Shown here piece after piece: positions 47,953-58,627 of a DNA stretch of 64,000 nt. The stretch is taken from positions 272,810 to 336,809 of the forward strand of contig NZ_LFLT01000001.1 in the NCBI RefSeq assembly GCF_001189955.1. Reading direction: 5' to 3'. Numbering within the stretch: the first letter of the stretch is position 1; every line of letters begins with the position of its first letter. The notes beneath the pieces were generated by a model. The model worked only from the letters and a program-made list of their open reading frames with translations. It ran no database searches and was not told the origin of the DNA. A program made the position numbers and the translations under genes. Source of the stretch: Herbaspirillum chlorophenolicum. GTDB taxonomy: Bacteria; Pseudomonadota; Gammaproteobacteria; Burkholderiales; Burkholderiaceae_D.

Positions 47953-49248
47953 TCAAACCAAGCCGTCGAATAACACCACCGATACTTCTTCTCCCACCGC
48001 CACATCCCCGCGCTCATGTTCCAGCTCAATGATGCAATTCGCATCCGACATCGAGCGCAACACGCCCGAGCCCTGGGCGCCTGTCAGTTTCACCGACCAT
48101 ATGCCGTGTTCATCGGGCACGAGGATACCGCGCTGGTATTCGGTGCGGCCGGCCTTCTTGCGGATGGCGCCGGCCGATTTCACGCGCAGGCGCGGCAGCG
48201 GCGATGCTTCGGCACCGGCCAGGCGCAGCAGGGCATCGCGCACGAAGAAATAGAAACTCACCGTCACCGCTACCGGATTGCCCGGCAAGCCGAACAGGTA
48301 GGCGTCGCGGCCTTTCGAGGCGATATGGCCGAAGGCCAGCGGGCGGCCGGGGCGCATGCCGATTTTCCAGAACAGCATGTCGCCCAGGCTGGCCATGATC
48401 TGTTTGGTGTAGTCCGCGGCGCCGACCGAGACCCCGCCGGAGGTGATGACTGCGTCGGCTTCCTCGCAGGCGCTGCGGAAGGCTGCTTCCAGTGCGGCCG
48501 GATCGTCGCCCACCACGCCCATGTCGAGGATGTCGCAGCCCAGGCGCGTGAGCATGCCGTGCAAGGTGTAGCGGTTGGAGTCGTAGACGCAGCCCGGATC
48601 GAGCTGCTCGCCCACCGAGCGCAATTCATCGCCGGTGGAGAAGAACGCCACGCGCAGGCGGCGCTGTACCGGTACTTCGGCAACGCCGAGCGAGGCCAGC
48701 AGGCCGATGTCGGAAGGGCGCAATTGCCTGCCGCGCGGCAGCGCCACGGTACCGATCGCCAGGTCTTCGCCGCGCAGGCGGCGGTTGTCGCCGGGGCGCA
48801 CGCGGCCGGCGGGGATGGTGACGCCTTGCAGGTCGGCATCGGCGGCCAATTCTTGCGGGATCACGGTATCGCACCCGGAAGGCATGGGGGCGCCGGTCAT
48901 GATGCGCACACACTGGCCGCGCAGGACTTCGCCGTCGAAGCTGGCGCCGGCATGCGCCGCACCGGCGATCGCCAGGCGCACCTCATTGCCTGCGGCGATA
49001 TCTTCGCCGCGCATGGCGTAGCCGTCCATGGCTGAATTGTCGTGGGCAGGCACGTCGATGCGGGAGACGATGTCTTGCGCCAGTACGCGGCCCAGGGCGC
49101 TGCGGATGGCGACTTTTTCCATCGCTTCGATGGGACGGATGAAGTCATGGATGACGCTTTGCGCTTGCGTCACCGTCATGGCGTTGGGATCGTAGCCGCT
49201 GATGCAACTGATGATGTCGTTGAGGGAATGCGGGGAGGTCTGGGTCAT
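47953..49248 (-). CDS. moeA: Molybdopterin molybdenumtransferase (MoeA)
   Basis: Inserts molybdenum into adenylated molybdopterin. The 431-aa protein has the MoeA domains in order: N-terminal part with [34 protein letters not shown]-like sequence, [17 protein letters not shown], the MoCF-like domain with [11 protein letters not shown] and the catalytic loop [16 protein letters not shown], and the C-terminal domain ([13 protein letters not shown]). Its start overlaps the mobA stop by four bases (ATGA), so it is coupled to mobA. Confidence 0.95.
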   Translation of the reverse strand: [431 protein letters not shown]

Positions 49249-49859
49249 CGTTCTTGTTCGAGCTGCTGCAGTTCCAGCCCGGTGTTGATATTGCAGAAGG
49301 CGCGTTCGTCGGGGAAATCGACTTCCACGTATTGCAGCGTGGCGAACCAGAATTCCATCTTGCGTTCGCCGGCGGCGAGGAAGGCGTCAAGTGAGGGCAA
49401 TGTCGACTTTCTCAGCAGCGAGCATACCGGATGGCGTTGCCTGTTGTCTTCCTTTCCGGTGACGACGAAGGCGGCGTCGGCGCCGCTGGCGATCAGTTCA
49501 TCGGCCAGCCGTGCGACCAGGTCGTAAGGAATCAGCGGCGAATCGCAGGGAGCAGTGGCCAGAAACGGCGTGGTGCAGTGCGAGAGCCCGCATTGCAGGC
49601 CGGCCAAAGGGCCGGGGAAGTCGGGCGAGAGGTCGTGCCAGATCGGATAGCCGAAGGCGGCATAGCGTTGCTGGGAGCGGTTGGCGTTGACCGCCAGCGT
49701 GCAGACCTGCGGCGCCAGCCGTTCCAGCACGTGCTGGGCAAGCGGCTTGCCGTGCAGCTCTTGCAGGCCTTTGTCGACGCCGCCCATGCGCGTGGCGCGT
49801 CCGCCAGCCAGGACGAGGCCGGTGATATGGCTGGCGGCAATGGCAGGTACGGCTGACAT
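49245..49859 (-). CDS. mobA: Molybdenum cofactor guanylyltransferase
   Basis: Adds GMP to Mo-molybdopterin to give the bis-MGD cofactor. The 204-aa nucleotidyltransferase has the signature GLVLAGGRATRMGGVDKGLQELHGKPLAQHVLERL, then FPGPLAGLQCGLSH and TAPCDSPLIPYDLV. It lies between moaA (33 bp away) and moeA (four-base overlap) and is clearly part of one operon. Presence of mobA indicates use of DMSO-reductase-type molybdoenzymes such as nitrate reductase. Confidence 0.94.
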   Translation of the reverse strand: MSAVPAIAASHITGLVLAGGRATRMGGVDKGLQELHGKPLAQHVLERLAPQVCTLAVNANRSQQRYAAFGYPIWHDLSPDFPGPLAGLQCGLSHCTTPFLATAPCDSPLIPYDLVARLADELIASGADAAFVVTGKEDNRQRHPVCSLLRKSTLPSLDAFLAAGERKMEFWFATLQYVEVDFPDERAFCNINTGLELQQLEQER

Positions 49860-49892
49860 GATGCGGTGTGAGGGAAAGGGGCGGCGTACGGC

Positions 49893-51011
49893 CTAGCCGC
49901 CGATGTAGGACATCTCGACCTTGCGCAGTGCGCGCGCATCTTGCTGCTCGCTGCGCAATTCGGAATAGCGGTCGCCGCGCTGATGCCACAGCCGGGCAAT
50001 GGCGCCGGCGAGTTCGGCATCGCTGCCGCCGTTGCGTACGATGCCGCGCAGGTCGTGGCCTTCGCTGGCAAACAGGCAGGTATAGACGCGGCCTTCGGTG
50101 GACAGGCGGGCGCGCGAGCAATCCTGGCAGAAGGCGTGGGTGACGCTGGAGATGACGCCGATTTCACCGCTGCCGTCGGCATAGCGCCAGCGCTCGGCGG
50201 TTTCGCCGGTGTAGTTGGGATCGGCTTCGACCAGCGGCAGTTCGGTGGCGATGCGGCGCACCACTTCATTGGAGGGGACGACCTGGTCCATGCGCCAGCC
50301 GTTGGAACTGCCCACGTCCATGTATTCGATGAAACGCAGGATAGCGGACGTGCCCTTGAAACGGCGCGCCATCGGCAGGATCTCGTGGTCGTTCAGGCCC
50401 TTCTTGACCACCATATTGATCTTGATCGGCCCCAGGCCCGCGGCGTACGCGGCTTCGATGCCCTCCAGCACGCGCGCCACCGGAAAATCGACGTCGTTCA
50501 TGCGGCGGAAGTTTTCGTCGTCCAGCGAATCGAGCGAGACGGTCACGCGTTTCAAGCCTGCGTCTTTCAAGGCCTGGGCCTTTTGCTTGAGCAAGGTGCC
50601 GTTGGTGGTCAGGGTGAGGTCGATTTCACGCCCTTCGGGCGTGCGCAGCGCGGCCAGCATCTCGACCAGGCGTTCGATGTTCTTGCGCAGCAGCGGTTCG
50701 CCGCCGGTCAGGCGGATCTTGTGCACGCCATGCGCCACGAACTGGCGCGCCACACGGGTGATTTCCTCGAAGGTGAGCAGGGCCGAGTGCGGCAGGAATT
50801 GGTATTGCTTGTCGAAGACGTCCTTGGGCATGCAATAGACGCAACGGAAGTTGCAGCGATCCGTCACGGAGATGCGCAGATCGTGCAGGGGCCGCCCCAA
50901 TGCGTCGCCCAGCAGGCCGACCGGCTCCGTGGGAACGGGCAACATGCCTGCTCCCAGGCCCAATGGCATGGCTTGCCGAAAATCAACGATGGGAATGACG
51001 CGCTTGTTCAT
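49893..51011 (-). CDS. moaA: GTP 3',8-cyclase (MoaA)
   Basis: Radical-SAM enzyme that starts molybdopterin synthesis from GTP. The 372-aa protein carries the SAM cluster motif [28 protein letters not shown], and the C-terminal second cluster with [28 protein letters not shown]. It ends in the ...SYIGG tail that the family needs for activity. Start chosen at [10 protein letters not shown]. First gene of the moaA-mobA-moeA operon. Confidence 0.95.
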   Translation of the reverse strand: MNKRVIPIVDFRQAMPLGLGAGMLPVPTEPVGLLGDALGRPLHDLRISVTDRCNFRCVYCMPKDVFDKQYQFLPHSALLTFEEITRVARQFVAHGVHKIRLTGGEPLLRKNIERLVEMLAALRTPEGREIDLTLTTNGTLLKQKAQALKDAGLKRVTVSLDSLDDENFRRMNDVDFPVARVLEGIEAAYAAGLGPIKINMVVKKGLNDHEILPMARRFKGTSAILRFIEYMDVGSSNGWRMDQVVPSNEVVRRIATELPLVEADPNYTGETAERWRYADGSGEIGVISSVTHAFCQDCSRARLSTEGRVYTCLFASEGHDLRGIVRNGGSDAELAGAIARLWHQRGDRYSELRSEQQDARALRKVEMSYIGG

Positions 51012-51242
51012 ACGGGCTGGCTGATACAGATATGTAACGATAGCACGGCTGGCAATACGGGGTAGATGCACAATTATGCATATTCGCTATTGTCGGCGGG
51101 CATGAGCAGGCGGTGGTTCCATGCTGCAAGAGGCTTTGCGGGCAAGGGCTGCATGGCTGGCGCTTGTGGGCCGCATGGCGCCGTTGCCACTGTATCTATC
51201 TTCCGGGTACTTAACTGTAACCACGGCCGCTTCCTATCAAAG

Positions 51243-51268
51243 AAAAAGGGAGCCGAAGCTCCCTTTTT
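51243..51268. terminator. Terminator of rne (A/T-flanked, usable both ways)
   Basis: AAAAAGGGAGC and GCTCCCTTTTT pair across CGAA, about 20 bases beyond the rne stop. The A run on one side gives a T tract on the minus strand. Confidence 0.9.
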
Positions 51269-51286
51269 CATCACTGCTCAAGCAAA

Positions 51287-54200
51287 TCAGTGGCGCGTCT
51301 CAACCTGGACCAACGGTTCGGTCGATTGAGGCGGCAACGGCTTGCGTTCGCGCGGCACACGGGGGGGCGCCACGAAGTCGGCCGCAGCTGCCTGTGCCGC
51401 CTGCAGCTTGACCGGGTCGGTCGTGGCCAGGGTCAGGCCGGCTTGGGACAGCATCTGGTTCAGCGAGTCCCACTGCGCGGGCTTGCCTGCGGTTTGCACC
51501 GGAGCTTGCGGAGCCGATGCAGCCGGCGCAGTTTCAGTCGCGTCCAGCAAGCTGATCTGCTGCGGTGCCGACGGGGCGCTGACGGGTTCGGCAGCTTGTA
51601 CCGTTTGTACCAACTCCACAGGAGCTTCCGATGCAGCCAGAACGGCAGCGGGAGCCTGGACCGGTTCAAAGGCCGGCGCCGGGGCAAAGCTGGCATCGAT
51701 GGACTGTGCCGGCGGCTCGATCGGTTCGCTGCGTGCGAATACCGCTTCGGTCGCTTCCGCTGCGGCGGCAGCGACGGCTTCCACCGAGTTCACGCCGCTT
51801 TCAACGGTGGCTGCGCTTTCGACAGGCGCTGCAACTGCAGGCGTTTCAGCTGCAATGGCTTGCGGAACCGGCGATGCGGCAAAGGAAGCTTGTGCGATGG
51901 CAGCATCGGCTGCTTCGCCAGAAGCTTGGCCAACCACTGCGGCGGTGGTGGCGTTGTCGGCGCCATCAGCAGCATCAGCGTTGCCGGCTTCCGAACCTTC
52001 TTCAATCACATTGCCGTTTTCGTCGCGTTCGCGGCGATGGCGGTTGCGGCCACCACGGCGGCGGCGGCGGCGCGGTTCGGTGCCGCCTTCGGACGCTTCT
52101 GCGCCTTCGCCGGCTTCGACCTGTGCACCTTCCACCTGGGTGGTTTGCTCGTCGGACGCGATTGCTACCGTTCCAGTAGAGATTGCGGCGTCGGCAGCCA
52201 GTGCGGCTTCCAGCGGCAGCGCCTCTTCGGACTTGGCTTCCTTGCGTTCGCCGCGCGGTGCGCGCGGTTCACGTGGCTGGCGCGGTTCGCGTTGTTCACG
52301 ACCTTCGCGGCCTTCACGCGGTTCACGGCTTTCGCGCGGTTCGCGGCGGCCTTCCTTGTTTTCCTGGCCTTCGCGGGCTTGGGTGTCACGCGGCTCGCGC
52401 GGTTCACGGCCTTCGCGCGGCGGACGCGGCGAGCGCTGCTGCTTGCCTTCGATGGCCGCCTCGCCTGCCTTCAGCTCAGGGGCAGCCTGGCTGCCATCGC
52501 GGTTGCGCGGATTGCGCTCGCCGCCACGTTCATTACTGCGTTCGCTGCGGTTGCGGTTACGGCCGTTGCGGTCGCGGTTGTTGCGATCGCCCTCGCGCTT
52601 GGCCGGGGCCTTGGCTTCGACCGGAGCCGGGGCAGGCACTGGAGCGACGGGTTTCTTGCGGAAGAAGCTGAAGATCTTGCCCAGCAGGCCCGATTCAGGC
52701 GCCAGGGTCGGCGGTGGCACGGGAGCTGCTTCGGGGACGCGGCGCTCGACGATGGGAGCGGGCTGGTCCGGGGTGATGCCCTTGACCACGGCTTCCTGGC
52801 GCGGCTTGACGTCTTCCTTCTGGCGCTTGCTGTAGCCGATGTCGGTGTCGGCCTGTTCAGCCATGGCGTAGCTGGCTTGGGCGTCGTCCAGGCGCGGATC
52901 GTCGTGCTTGATCCGTTCCATCTTGTAGTGCGGGGTTTCCAGGTGCTTGTTGGGGATCATGATGACCGTGACGCGATGGCGCGTTTCGATCTTCAGGATT
53001 TCGCCGCGCTTCTCGTTCAACAGGAAGGCAGCGACATCAACCGGCGCCTGCACATGGATGGCGGCGGAGTTTTCCTTCATTGCCTCTTCCTGGATGATTC
53101 GCAGGACTTGCAATGCGGACGATTCGGTATCGCGGATGTGGCCGGTGCCGTTGCAGCGCGGGCAGGTCACGTGGCTGCCTTCCGACAGCGACGGACGCAG
53201 GCGCTGGCGCGACAGTTCCATCAGGCCGAAGCGCGAGATCTTGCCCATCTGGACGCGGGCGCGGTCGTGGTGCAGGGCATCCTTCAGACGGCCTTCGACT
53301 TCGCGCTGGTTCTTGCTGTTCTCCATGTCGATGAAGTCGATCACGATCAGGCCGCCCAGGTCGCGCAGGCGCAACTGGCGGGCCACTTCGTCGGCCGCTT
53401 CAAGGTTGGTGTGGAACGCGGTGGTCTCGATGTCGCTGCCGCGGGTGGCGCGCGCCGAGTTGACGTCCACCGAGACCAGGGCTTCGGTGTGGTCGATCAC
53501 GATGGCGCCGCCGGAGGGCAGGGGCACGGTACGCGAGTAGGCGGTTTCGATCTGGTGTTCGATCTGGAAACGCGAGAACAGCGGCACGTCGTCGCGGTAG
53601 CGCTTGACGCGATGGACCATGTCCGGCATCACGTGGGCCATGAACTGCTGGGCCTGGTCGTGGATGTCGTCGGTGTCGATCAGGATTTCGCCGATGTCGG
53701 GCTGGAAGTAGTCGCGGATGGCGCGGATGACCAGCGAGGATTCCTGGTAGATCAGGAAGGCGCCCGATGCCGATTGGCCGGCGCCTTCGATGGCGCGCCA
53801 CAGTTGCATCAGGTAGTTCAGGTCCCACTGCAGTTCGTCGACGTTGCGGCCGATGCCTGCGGTGCGGGCGATGACGGACATGCCACCGGGCAGGTCCAGC
53901 TTGTCCATGGTTTCGCGCAGTTCCTGGCGGTCTTCGCCTTCGACGCGGCGCGAGACGCCGCCGCCGCGCGGGTTGTTGGGCATCAGCACCAGGTAGCGGC
54001 CGGCCAGCGAGATGAACGAGGTCAGGGCGGCGCCCTTGTTGCCGCGCTCTTCCTTTTCAACCTGGACGATGATTTCCTGGCCTTCGCGCAGCGCTTCCTT
54101 GATGGTGGCATTGCGGACATCGATGCCTTCCTTGAAGTAGGTGCGGGCCACTTCCTTGAAAGGCAGGAAACCGTGCCGCTCTTCGCCGTAGTTGACGAAG

Positions 54201-54367
54201 CAGGCTTCCAGCGAGGGTTCGATGCGGGTGATGACACCCTTGTAGATGTTGGACTTGCGTTGTTCGCGTCCGGTCGTTTCGATATCGATGTCGATCAGTT
54301 TCTGACCGTCAACGATGGCTACGCGCAGCTCTTCCTGCTGCGTAGCGTTGAACAACATACGTTTCAT
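51287..54367 (-). CDS. rne: Ribonuclease E
   Basis: Essential endoribonuclease of mRNA decay and rRNA/tRNA processing; 1026 aa. Catalytic half: RNase H-like start, S1 domain (about 38-120), 5'-sensor, DNase I-like domain with catalytic Asp301 (VDVNSARAT) and Asp344 (VIDFIDMEN), and the zinc link CPRC at 402-405. The C-terminal half (about 545-1026) is low complexity: an Arg/Asn/Glu-rich segment ([19 protein letters not shown], then REPRE repeats) that fits RNA binding, followed by Ala/Pro/Val-rich spacer; degradosome-binding microdomains may sit there. The size and catalytic core separate it from RNase G. Confidence 0.95.
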   Translation of the reverse strand: MKRMLFNATQQEELRVAIVDGQKLIDIDIETTGREQRKSNIYKGVITRIEPSLEACFVNYGEERHGFLPFKEVARTYFKEGIDVRNATIKEALREGQEIIVQVEKEERGNKGAALTSFISLAGRYLVLMPNNPRGGGVSRRVEGEDRQELRETMDKLDLPGGMSVIARTAGIGRNVDELQWDLNYLMQLWRAIEGAGQSASGAFLIYQESSLVIRAIRDYFQPDIGEILIDTDDIHDQAQQFMAHVMPDMVHRVKRYRDDVPLFSRFQIEHQIETAYSRTVPLPSGGAIVIDHTEALVSVDVNSARATRGSDIETTAFHTNLEAADEVARQLRLRDLGGLIVIDFIDMENSKNQREVEGRLKDALHHDRARVQMGKISRFGLMELSRQRLRPSLSEGSHVTCPRCNGTGHIRDTESSALQVLRIIQEEAMKENSAAIHVQAPVDVAAFLLNEKRGEILKIETRHRVTVIMIPNKHLETPHYKMERIKHDDPRLDDAQASYAMAEQADTDIGYSKRQKEDVKPRQEAVVKGITPDQPAPIVERRVPEAAPVPPPTLAPESGLLGKIFSFFRKKPVAPVPAPAPVEAKAPAKREGDRNNRDRNGRNRNRSERSNERGGERNPRNRDGSQAAPELKAGEAAIEGKQQRSPRPPREGREPREPRDTQAREGQENKEGRREPRESREPREGREGREQREPRQPREPRAPRGERKEAKSEEALPLEAALAADAAISTGTVAIASDEQTTQVEGAQVEAGEGAEASEGGTEPRRRRRRGGRNRHRRERDENGNVIEEGSEAGNADAADGADNATTAAVVGQASGEAADAAIAQASFAASPVPQAIAAETPAVAAPVESAATVESGVNSVEAVAAAAAEATEAVFARSEPIEPPAQSIDASFAPAPAFEPVQAPAAVLAASEAPVELVQTVQAAEPVSAPSAPQQISLLDATETAPAASAPQAPVQTAGKPAQWDSLNQMLSQAGLTLATTDPVKLQAAQAAAADFVAPPRVPRERKPLPPQSTEPLVQVETRH

Positions 54368-55184
54368 GTTTTCACTCCGGGATCCGAAGATCCTTCAAAT
54401 GGCGCCGTCCGGTTGCGGAGTCGACGCCAAAAGTACAGGGGATGTACGCGAGAACGGAAGTGATCGGGGAGGGAATTGCCTTACTGTGTGGAGTGCAGTT
54501 TATAAAGCACTCAAGCACAACGGGGCGCGGATGCGCTGGACGGGAACGCCGGGCAGCGCCGTATCCGCGCCGCGCGCTCCGCCATAGGCGGTCGCGCAGT
54601 CTGCTGCGGACGGTAAGCTGGTCTGTGGAGCCAAACGATTCATGTTTATATGGGTTGGCGACGGCGATCGGGTTCAATGCATCAACCGGCAAGCTTCGCG
54701 GTGATCCGGCTTTGGTTCGCGGCCCGGCCCGGGCAAAGCGCTGCAAATCGCGGCCGGCCATGTAGGCCAACCGCTTGTTGCGCTGCTTGTTGCCAGCGGG
54801 CTGTGCGCTGCGATCCAGAATCCGGGCCACCGGATGCGAGTCTTGCCAGACTTTTATCCTGATGATCCAAACAATTCTGTTCCACTTCCAAGTGCGTTAT
54901 CCGATTGCAACTGCGGTGCAAACTAGACTCGCGCAGGGAAGGTGCGTACTCGTTTCGAGGCCTTGGTAGTCAGTCGGGCGGCATTTACGGCTGCTTGATC
55001 TGGCTTGATCGAGCCGTTGCAGCGCCGTTTTGGGCATCTGCAGTGCCGCACGTCGTCATTTTCGGGGCCCCCTTCGTCAATTTTGCAATTCGCGAGGCTG
55101 ACGAAGTCTCCTCTTGTGTAGAATGTTCCTTTTTATTCTACTGACGCTGTTTTTTGACCAGCGTCGAACGATTATATATTCAAA
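54368..55184. other. Long divergent region between rne and rluC
   Basis: 817 bp with no convincing gene; frames here are short and lack ribosome-binding sites. RNase E genes often have long autoregulatory 5' leaders, so much of this may be rne leader RNA. Toward rluC it becomes AT-rich and contains hairpins at 55118-55141 (GTAGAAT/ATTCTAC) and 55143-55165 (GACGCTG/CAGCGTC). Confidence 0.6.
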
Positions 55185-56243
55185 ATGAAGGACTTAGCGA
55201 GATTTTCTAGGGGGGCTTCTGAATCCGCCAAAACGGCGGCAGCTCCCCGGAACGCAGCAGGCTCGCACAGCGTCCCTCAAGTGCAGTTGCTGACCATTTC
55301 CGAAGAAGACGCCGGACAGCGGATCGACAATTTCCTGCTGCGGATCTGCAAAGGCGTTCCCAAGAGCCATATCTATCGTGTCCTGCGGTCGGGGGAGGTG
55401 CGCGTCAACAAAGGCCGCATCGACCAGACCTACCGCCTGGTCGACGGCGATGTGGTGCGCGTTCCACCAATACGAGTTGCAGAAAGACAAGAAATTGCCG
55501 TGCCCGGCGCCGAATTCCGGATCTTGCTTGAAGACAGCCATATGCTGGTGATCGACAAGCCGGCCGGCGTAGCGGTGCACGGCGGCTCGGGCGTGAGCTA
55601 TGGCGTGATCGAACAATTGCGCGCGGCGCGTCCGCAGGCCAAGTTCCTGGAACTGGTGCACCGGCTCGACCGCGACACATCCGGCGTGCTGCTGATCGCC
55701 AAGAAGCGTTCGGCCCTGACCAACCTGCATGACCAGATGCGCGACGGCGTGACCGACAAGCGCTACCTGACCCTGGTGCAGGGCGACTGGAAGAATGCCC
55801 GCCAGCACATCAAGTTGCCATTATTCAAATACAGCACGCCTGACGGCGAGCGGCGGGTGCGGGTGCAGGCCGACGGCCAGGCATCGCATACGGTGTTTTC
55901 CCTGCTGCAACGTTTCGGCGAGTTTGCCCTGCTGGAAGCAGAACTCAAGACCGGACGCACGCACCAGATCCGGGTTCACCTGTCGTCCAGCGGATTCCCG
56001 ATCGTAGGGGATGACAAGTACGGCGATTTCGCACTGAACAAGGCGCTGCAGAAGGCCGATGGCAAGCGCATCGCCTTGAAGCGCATGTTCCTGCATGCCT
56101 GGCAGATCAGCTTTACCCATCCCGACAGCGGCGAGACCGTGACGCTGAAAGCCGCCTTGCCGGCCGAGTGCGAGAATTTCCTGCGCAGCCTGCAAGATGT
56201 CGGCAGCGATCCGGTATGGTCCGGCCAGTCCGCGGGCGATTGA
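55185..56243 (+). CDS. rluC: 23S rRNA pseudouridine synthase RluC
   Basis: Makes pseudouridines 955, 2504 and 2580 of 23S rRNA (E. coli numbering). The 352-aa protein has a roughly 30-residue basic leader, an S4 domain (AGQRIDNFLLRICKGVPKSHIYRVLRSGEVRVNKGRI), then the RluA-type catalytic domain with HRLDRDTSGVLLIAKK holding the catalytic Asp, and TGRTHQIRVHLSSSGFPIVGDDKYG. No other start is available before the S4 domain, so the ATG at 55185 is used although the visible RBS is poor. Divergent from rne, as in many proteobacteria. Confidence 0.94.
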   Translation: MKDLARFSRGASESAKTAAAPRNAAGSHSVPQVQLLTISEEDAGQRIDNFLLRICKGVPKSHIYRVLRSGEVRVNKGRIDQTYRLVDGDVVRVPPIRVAERQEIAVPGAEFRILLEDSHMLVIDKPAGVAVHGGSGVSYGVIEQLRAARPQAKFLELVHRLDRDTSGVLLIAKKRSALTNLHDQMRDGVTDKRYLTLVQGDWKNARQHIKLPLFKYSTPDGERRVRVQADGQASHTVFSLLQRFGEFALLEAELKTGRTHQIRVHLSSSGFPIVGDDKYGDFALNKALQKADGKRIALKRMFLHAWQISFTHPDSGETVTLKAALPAECENFLRSLQDVGSDPVWSGQSAGD

Positions 56244-56358
56244 AGATGAGTGCCGCGGTGCGCCGGATGTGATACTTTCTGGCCGGCATTAACAATTATG
56301 CATGTCCGCCCGGCCATCGTCGCGATGCCGGCGGGCTTGCCGAGAGTGAACAGAAAAC

Positions 56359-57018
56359 ATGGCTAGAAAGCAATTCGACCTGATCGTCTTCGACTGGGAC
56401 GGTACCCTGATGGACAGCACCTCGACCATCGTGCGCTGCATTCAGGCGGCCGCACGGGATCTCGGGCTGCCGATTCCCGACAAGAGCGCCGCCTCCTACG
56501 TGATCGGGCTGGGCCTGCAGGACGCCATGCAGGCGGCCATTCCTGACGTCGATCCCAAATATTATCCGCGCATCGTCGAGCGCTACCGTCACCATTACCT
56601 GGGGCAGGACAAGGATCTCACGCTGTTCGATGGCGTTCCGGAGATGCTGGCCGACTTGTCGCAACAAGGCTATTTCCTCGCGGTGGCCACCGGCAAGAGC
56701 CGGGTGGGTTTGAACCGCGCGATGAATAGCACCGGCCTGCTGTCGGTGTTCGACGCCACCCGCTGTGCCGACGAGACCTTTTCCAAGCCGCATCCGGCCA
56801 TGCTGCAGGAGTTGACGCGCGAACTGGGCCAGGACATGGGCCGCACGCTGATGATCGGCGACACCACTCACGACCTGCAGATGGCCATCAACGCCGGCGC
56901 CAAAGGCGTTGCGGTAGAATTCGGCGCGCATCCGGTGGCGCAGTTGGAAGCGCTCAACCCGCTGTATTCCGCCAAATCCATCCGCGAGCTGCACCAATGG
57001 CTCACCGATAACGCCTGA
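56359..57018 (+). CDS. HAD-family phosphatase (Gph-like)
   Basis: A 219-aa HAD hydrolase. Nucleophile motif FDLIVFDWDGTLMDS, motif II VATGKSRVGL, motif III lysine in FSKPHPAML, and motif IV IGDTTHDLQMAINAGA are complete. The subfamily (phosphoglycolate-phosphatase-like) sits beside rluC in most Burkholderiales; the true substrate is not established, so I do not use the name gph. Expressed with the genes on either side. Confidence 0.9.
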   Translation: MARKQFDLIVFDWDGTLMDSTSTIVRCIQAAARDLGLPIPDKSAASYVIGLGLQDAMQAAIPDVDPKYYPRIVERYRHHYLGQDKDLTLFDGVPEMLADLSQQGYFLAVATGKSRVGLNRAMNSTGLLSVFDATRCADETFSKPHPAMLQELTRELGQDMGRTLMIGDTTHDLQMAINAGAKGVAVEFGAHPVAQLEALNPLYSAKSIRELHQWLTDNA

Positions 57019-57092
57019 CATCAACCAATTCCGACCCTGGCAAGCGGCATGGTGCCGCTGCCTTCCGCCATCGCCAGATCATTGCCAACGCC

Positions 57093-57467
57093 ATGAGCAG
57101 CCAGACCGACATCGACATTTGCGCCTCGACCGAGATTGAAGAGGGTGGCAAAGGCAAGCGCTTTCCTGTCACAGTGCGGGGCGACGATACCAGCGGCTTC
57201 GTGGTGCGCTATGGCGGCCAGGTGTATGGTTACCTGAACCGTTGTGCGCATGTGCCGGTGGAACTGGACTGGTTCGAGGGCGAATTCTTTGAATCCAGCG
57301 GCTTGTATCTCATGTGCGCAACACATGGCGCGGTTTATGCGCCCGATACCGGAAAATGCGAAGGCGGCCCTTGTACCGGTGCGCATTTGCGTAAGATCAT
57401 GACGGTAGAGCGGGATGGCCGGATTTACTGGCGCCCGGACGAACTGGTCAAGGCTGCCGAGGCATGA
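57093..57467 (+). CDS. Rieske [2Fe-2S] ferredoxin-like protein
   Basis: A 124-aa Rieske-fold protein with cluster ligands in RCAHVPVELDW and LMCATHGAVYAPDTGKCEGGPCTG (Cys-x-His and Cys-x2-His). No membrane anchor or signal, so it is cytoplasmic. It probably passes electrons to an unknown partner; it is not part of a bc1 complex, which has a different layout. Conserved between the HAD gene and the S49 protease in this group. Confidence 0.87.
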   Translation: MSSQTDIDICASTEIEEGGKGKRFPVTVRGDDTSGFVVRYGGQVYGYLNRCAHVPVELDWFEGEFFESSGLYLMCATHGAVYAPDTGKCEGGPCTGAHLRKIMTVERDGRIYWRPDELVKAAEA

Positions 57468-57520
57468 GCCTCGGGGCAATCCGCGAAGGCGCATGAGCGC
57501 CTTTCGTTTTGAGTGAGCAT

Positions 57521-58573
57521 ATGAGCAATAACGAATTCGAGAATCCCCAATCGCCGCCGCAGACCGGCGCCACGCCTTCGCCTTCGCCTGCCCCGGAGCC
57601 GGCTGCCGCGTCCAAGGCTGGGCGCGACGACAAGAAACACACCGGTTGGGAGCGCGACGTGCTGGAAAAGCTGGCGCTGTTCGCGGTCAAGGAACAGCGC
57701 GCGCGGCGCCGCTGGAGCATCTTCTTCCGCATCGTGATCCTGATGGTCATCGTGTTCGGCGTCTGGATGGCCTTTACCTACGGCAAGACCGAGAGCCAAC
57801 CGCTGGGTACGCATACCGCGCTGGTGGAAATCAAGGGCACCATCGAATCGGAAGGCCAGGGCTCGGCCGGCGTGGTGATCCCGGCGCTGGACAAGGCCTT
57901 CGCCGCAGCCGATTCGGTCGGCGTGATCCTCAAGATCAACAGCCCCGGCGGCAGCCCGGTGCAGGCCGGCATGATCAACGACGAGATCACCCGCCTGCGC
58001 AAGGAGTATCCGAAGAAGCCGATCTACGTGGTGGTCGAGGAAATGTGTGCCTCCGGCGGTTATTACATCGCCGCCGCGGCTGATCGCATTTACGTCAACA
58101 AGGCCAGCCTGATCGGTTCGGTCGGCGTACTGATGGACGGGTTCGGCTTCACCGGGCTGATGGACAAGGTGGGCGTCGAGCGTCGCCTGCTGACGGCCGG
58201 CGAGAACAAGAGTTTCCTCGATCCGTTCAGCCCGCAAAGCGCCAAGCAGCGTGAGTATGCGCAGGCCATGCTGGATGAGATCCACCAGCAGTTCATCGAA
58301 GTGGTGCGCCAGGGCCGCGGCACGCGGCTGAAAGAAACGCCCGAGACTTTCTCCGGCCTGGTGTGGACCGGTTCCAAGGCCGTCGAACTGGGCCTGGCGG
58401 ATGGCTATGGTACGGTCGACAGCGTGGCGCGCGATGTGATCAAGGCTGAAGACGTAGTCGACTACACCCAGACCGAGAACCTTTCCGAGCGCGTGTTGAA
58501 GAAGTTCGGCGTGGCCTTCGGGGCTGGTGTTGCCAAGACAATGATGTCGTCGACGCTGCCTTCGTTGCGCTGA
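57521..58573 (+). CDS. Signal-peptide-peptidase-type S49 protease (SppA/SohB)
   Basis: A 350-aa inner-membrane serine protease. A Pro-rich cytoplasmic N-terminus leads to one membrane helix (about 65-87: WSIFFRIVILMVIVFGVWMAF), then the S49 domain with NSPGGSP, the nucleophile Ser178 in EEMCASGGYYIAAAADRIY, GSVGVLMDGFGFTGLMDKVG and the Lys in GENKSFLDPF. Single-domain, like the short bacterial SppA forms. It probably degrades cleaved signal peptides or membrane fragments. Strong terminator follows. Confidence 0.9.
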   Translation: MSNNEFENPQSPPQTGATPSPSPAPEPAAASKAGRDDKKHTGWERDVLEKLALFAVKEQRARRRWSIFFRIVILMVIVFGVWMAFTYGKTESQPLGTHTALVEIKGTIESEGQGSAGVVIPALDKAFAAADSVGVILKINSPGGSPVQAGMINDEITRLRKEYPKKPIYVVVEEMCASGGYYIAAAADRIYVNKASLIGSVGVLMDGFGFTGLMDKVGVERRLLTAGENKSFLDPFSPQSAKQREYAQAMLDEIHQQFIEVVRQGRGTRLKETPETFSGLVWTGSKAVELGLADGYGTVDSVARDVIKAEDVVDYTQTENLSERVLKKFGVAFGAGVAKTMMSSTLPSLR

Positions 58574-58586
58574 ACGCGGTGACCGG

Positions 58587-58627
58587 AAAACAGAAGGCCG
58601 GCTGATACACAGCCGGCCTTCTGTTTT
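58587..58627. terminator. Terminator after the S49 protease gene
   Basis: A 17-bp perfect stem (AAAACAGAAGGCCGGCT and complement) with a seven-base loop, ending in TTTT. Its A/T ends allow use in both directions between the convergent protease and methyltransferase genes. Confidence 0.92.

Noticed and set aside
51290..54463. A 1057-codon open frame on the plus strand opposite rne
   Set aside because: It is an antisense shadow produced by high GC and strong codon bias; its translation is low complexity with no family features, while rne on the minus strand is unmistakable.
54442..54862. Short open frames in the rne-rluC gap
   Set aside because: All lack ribosome-binding sites and recognisable sequence, and they overlap each other on both strands.
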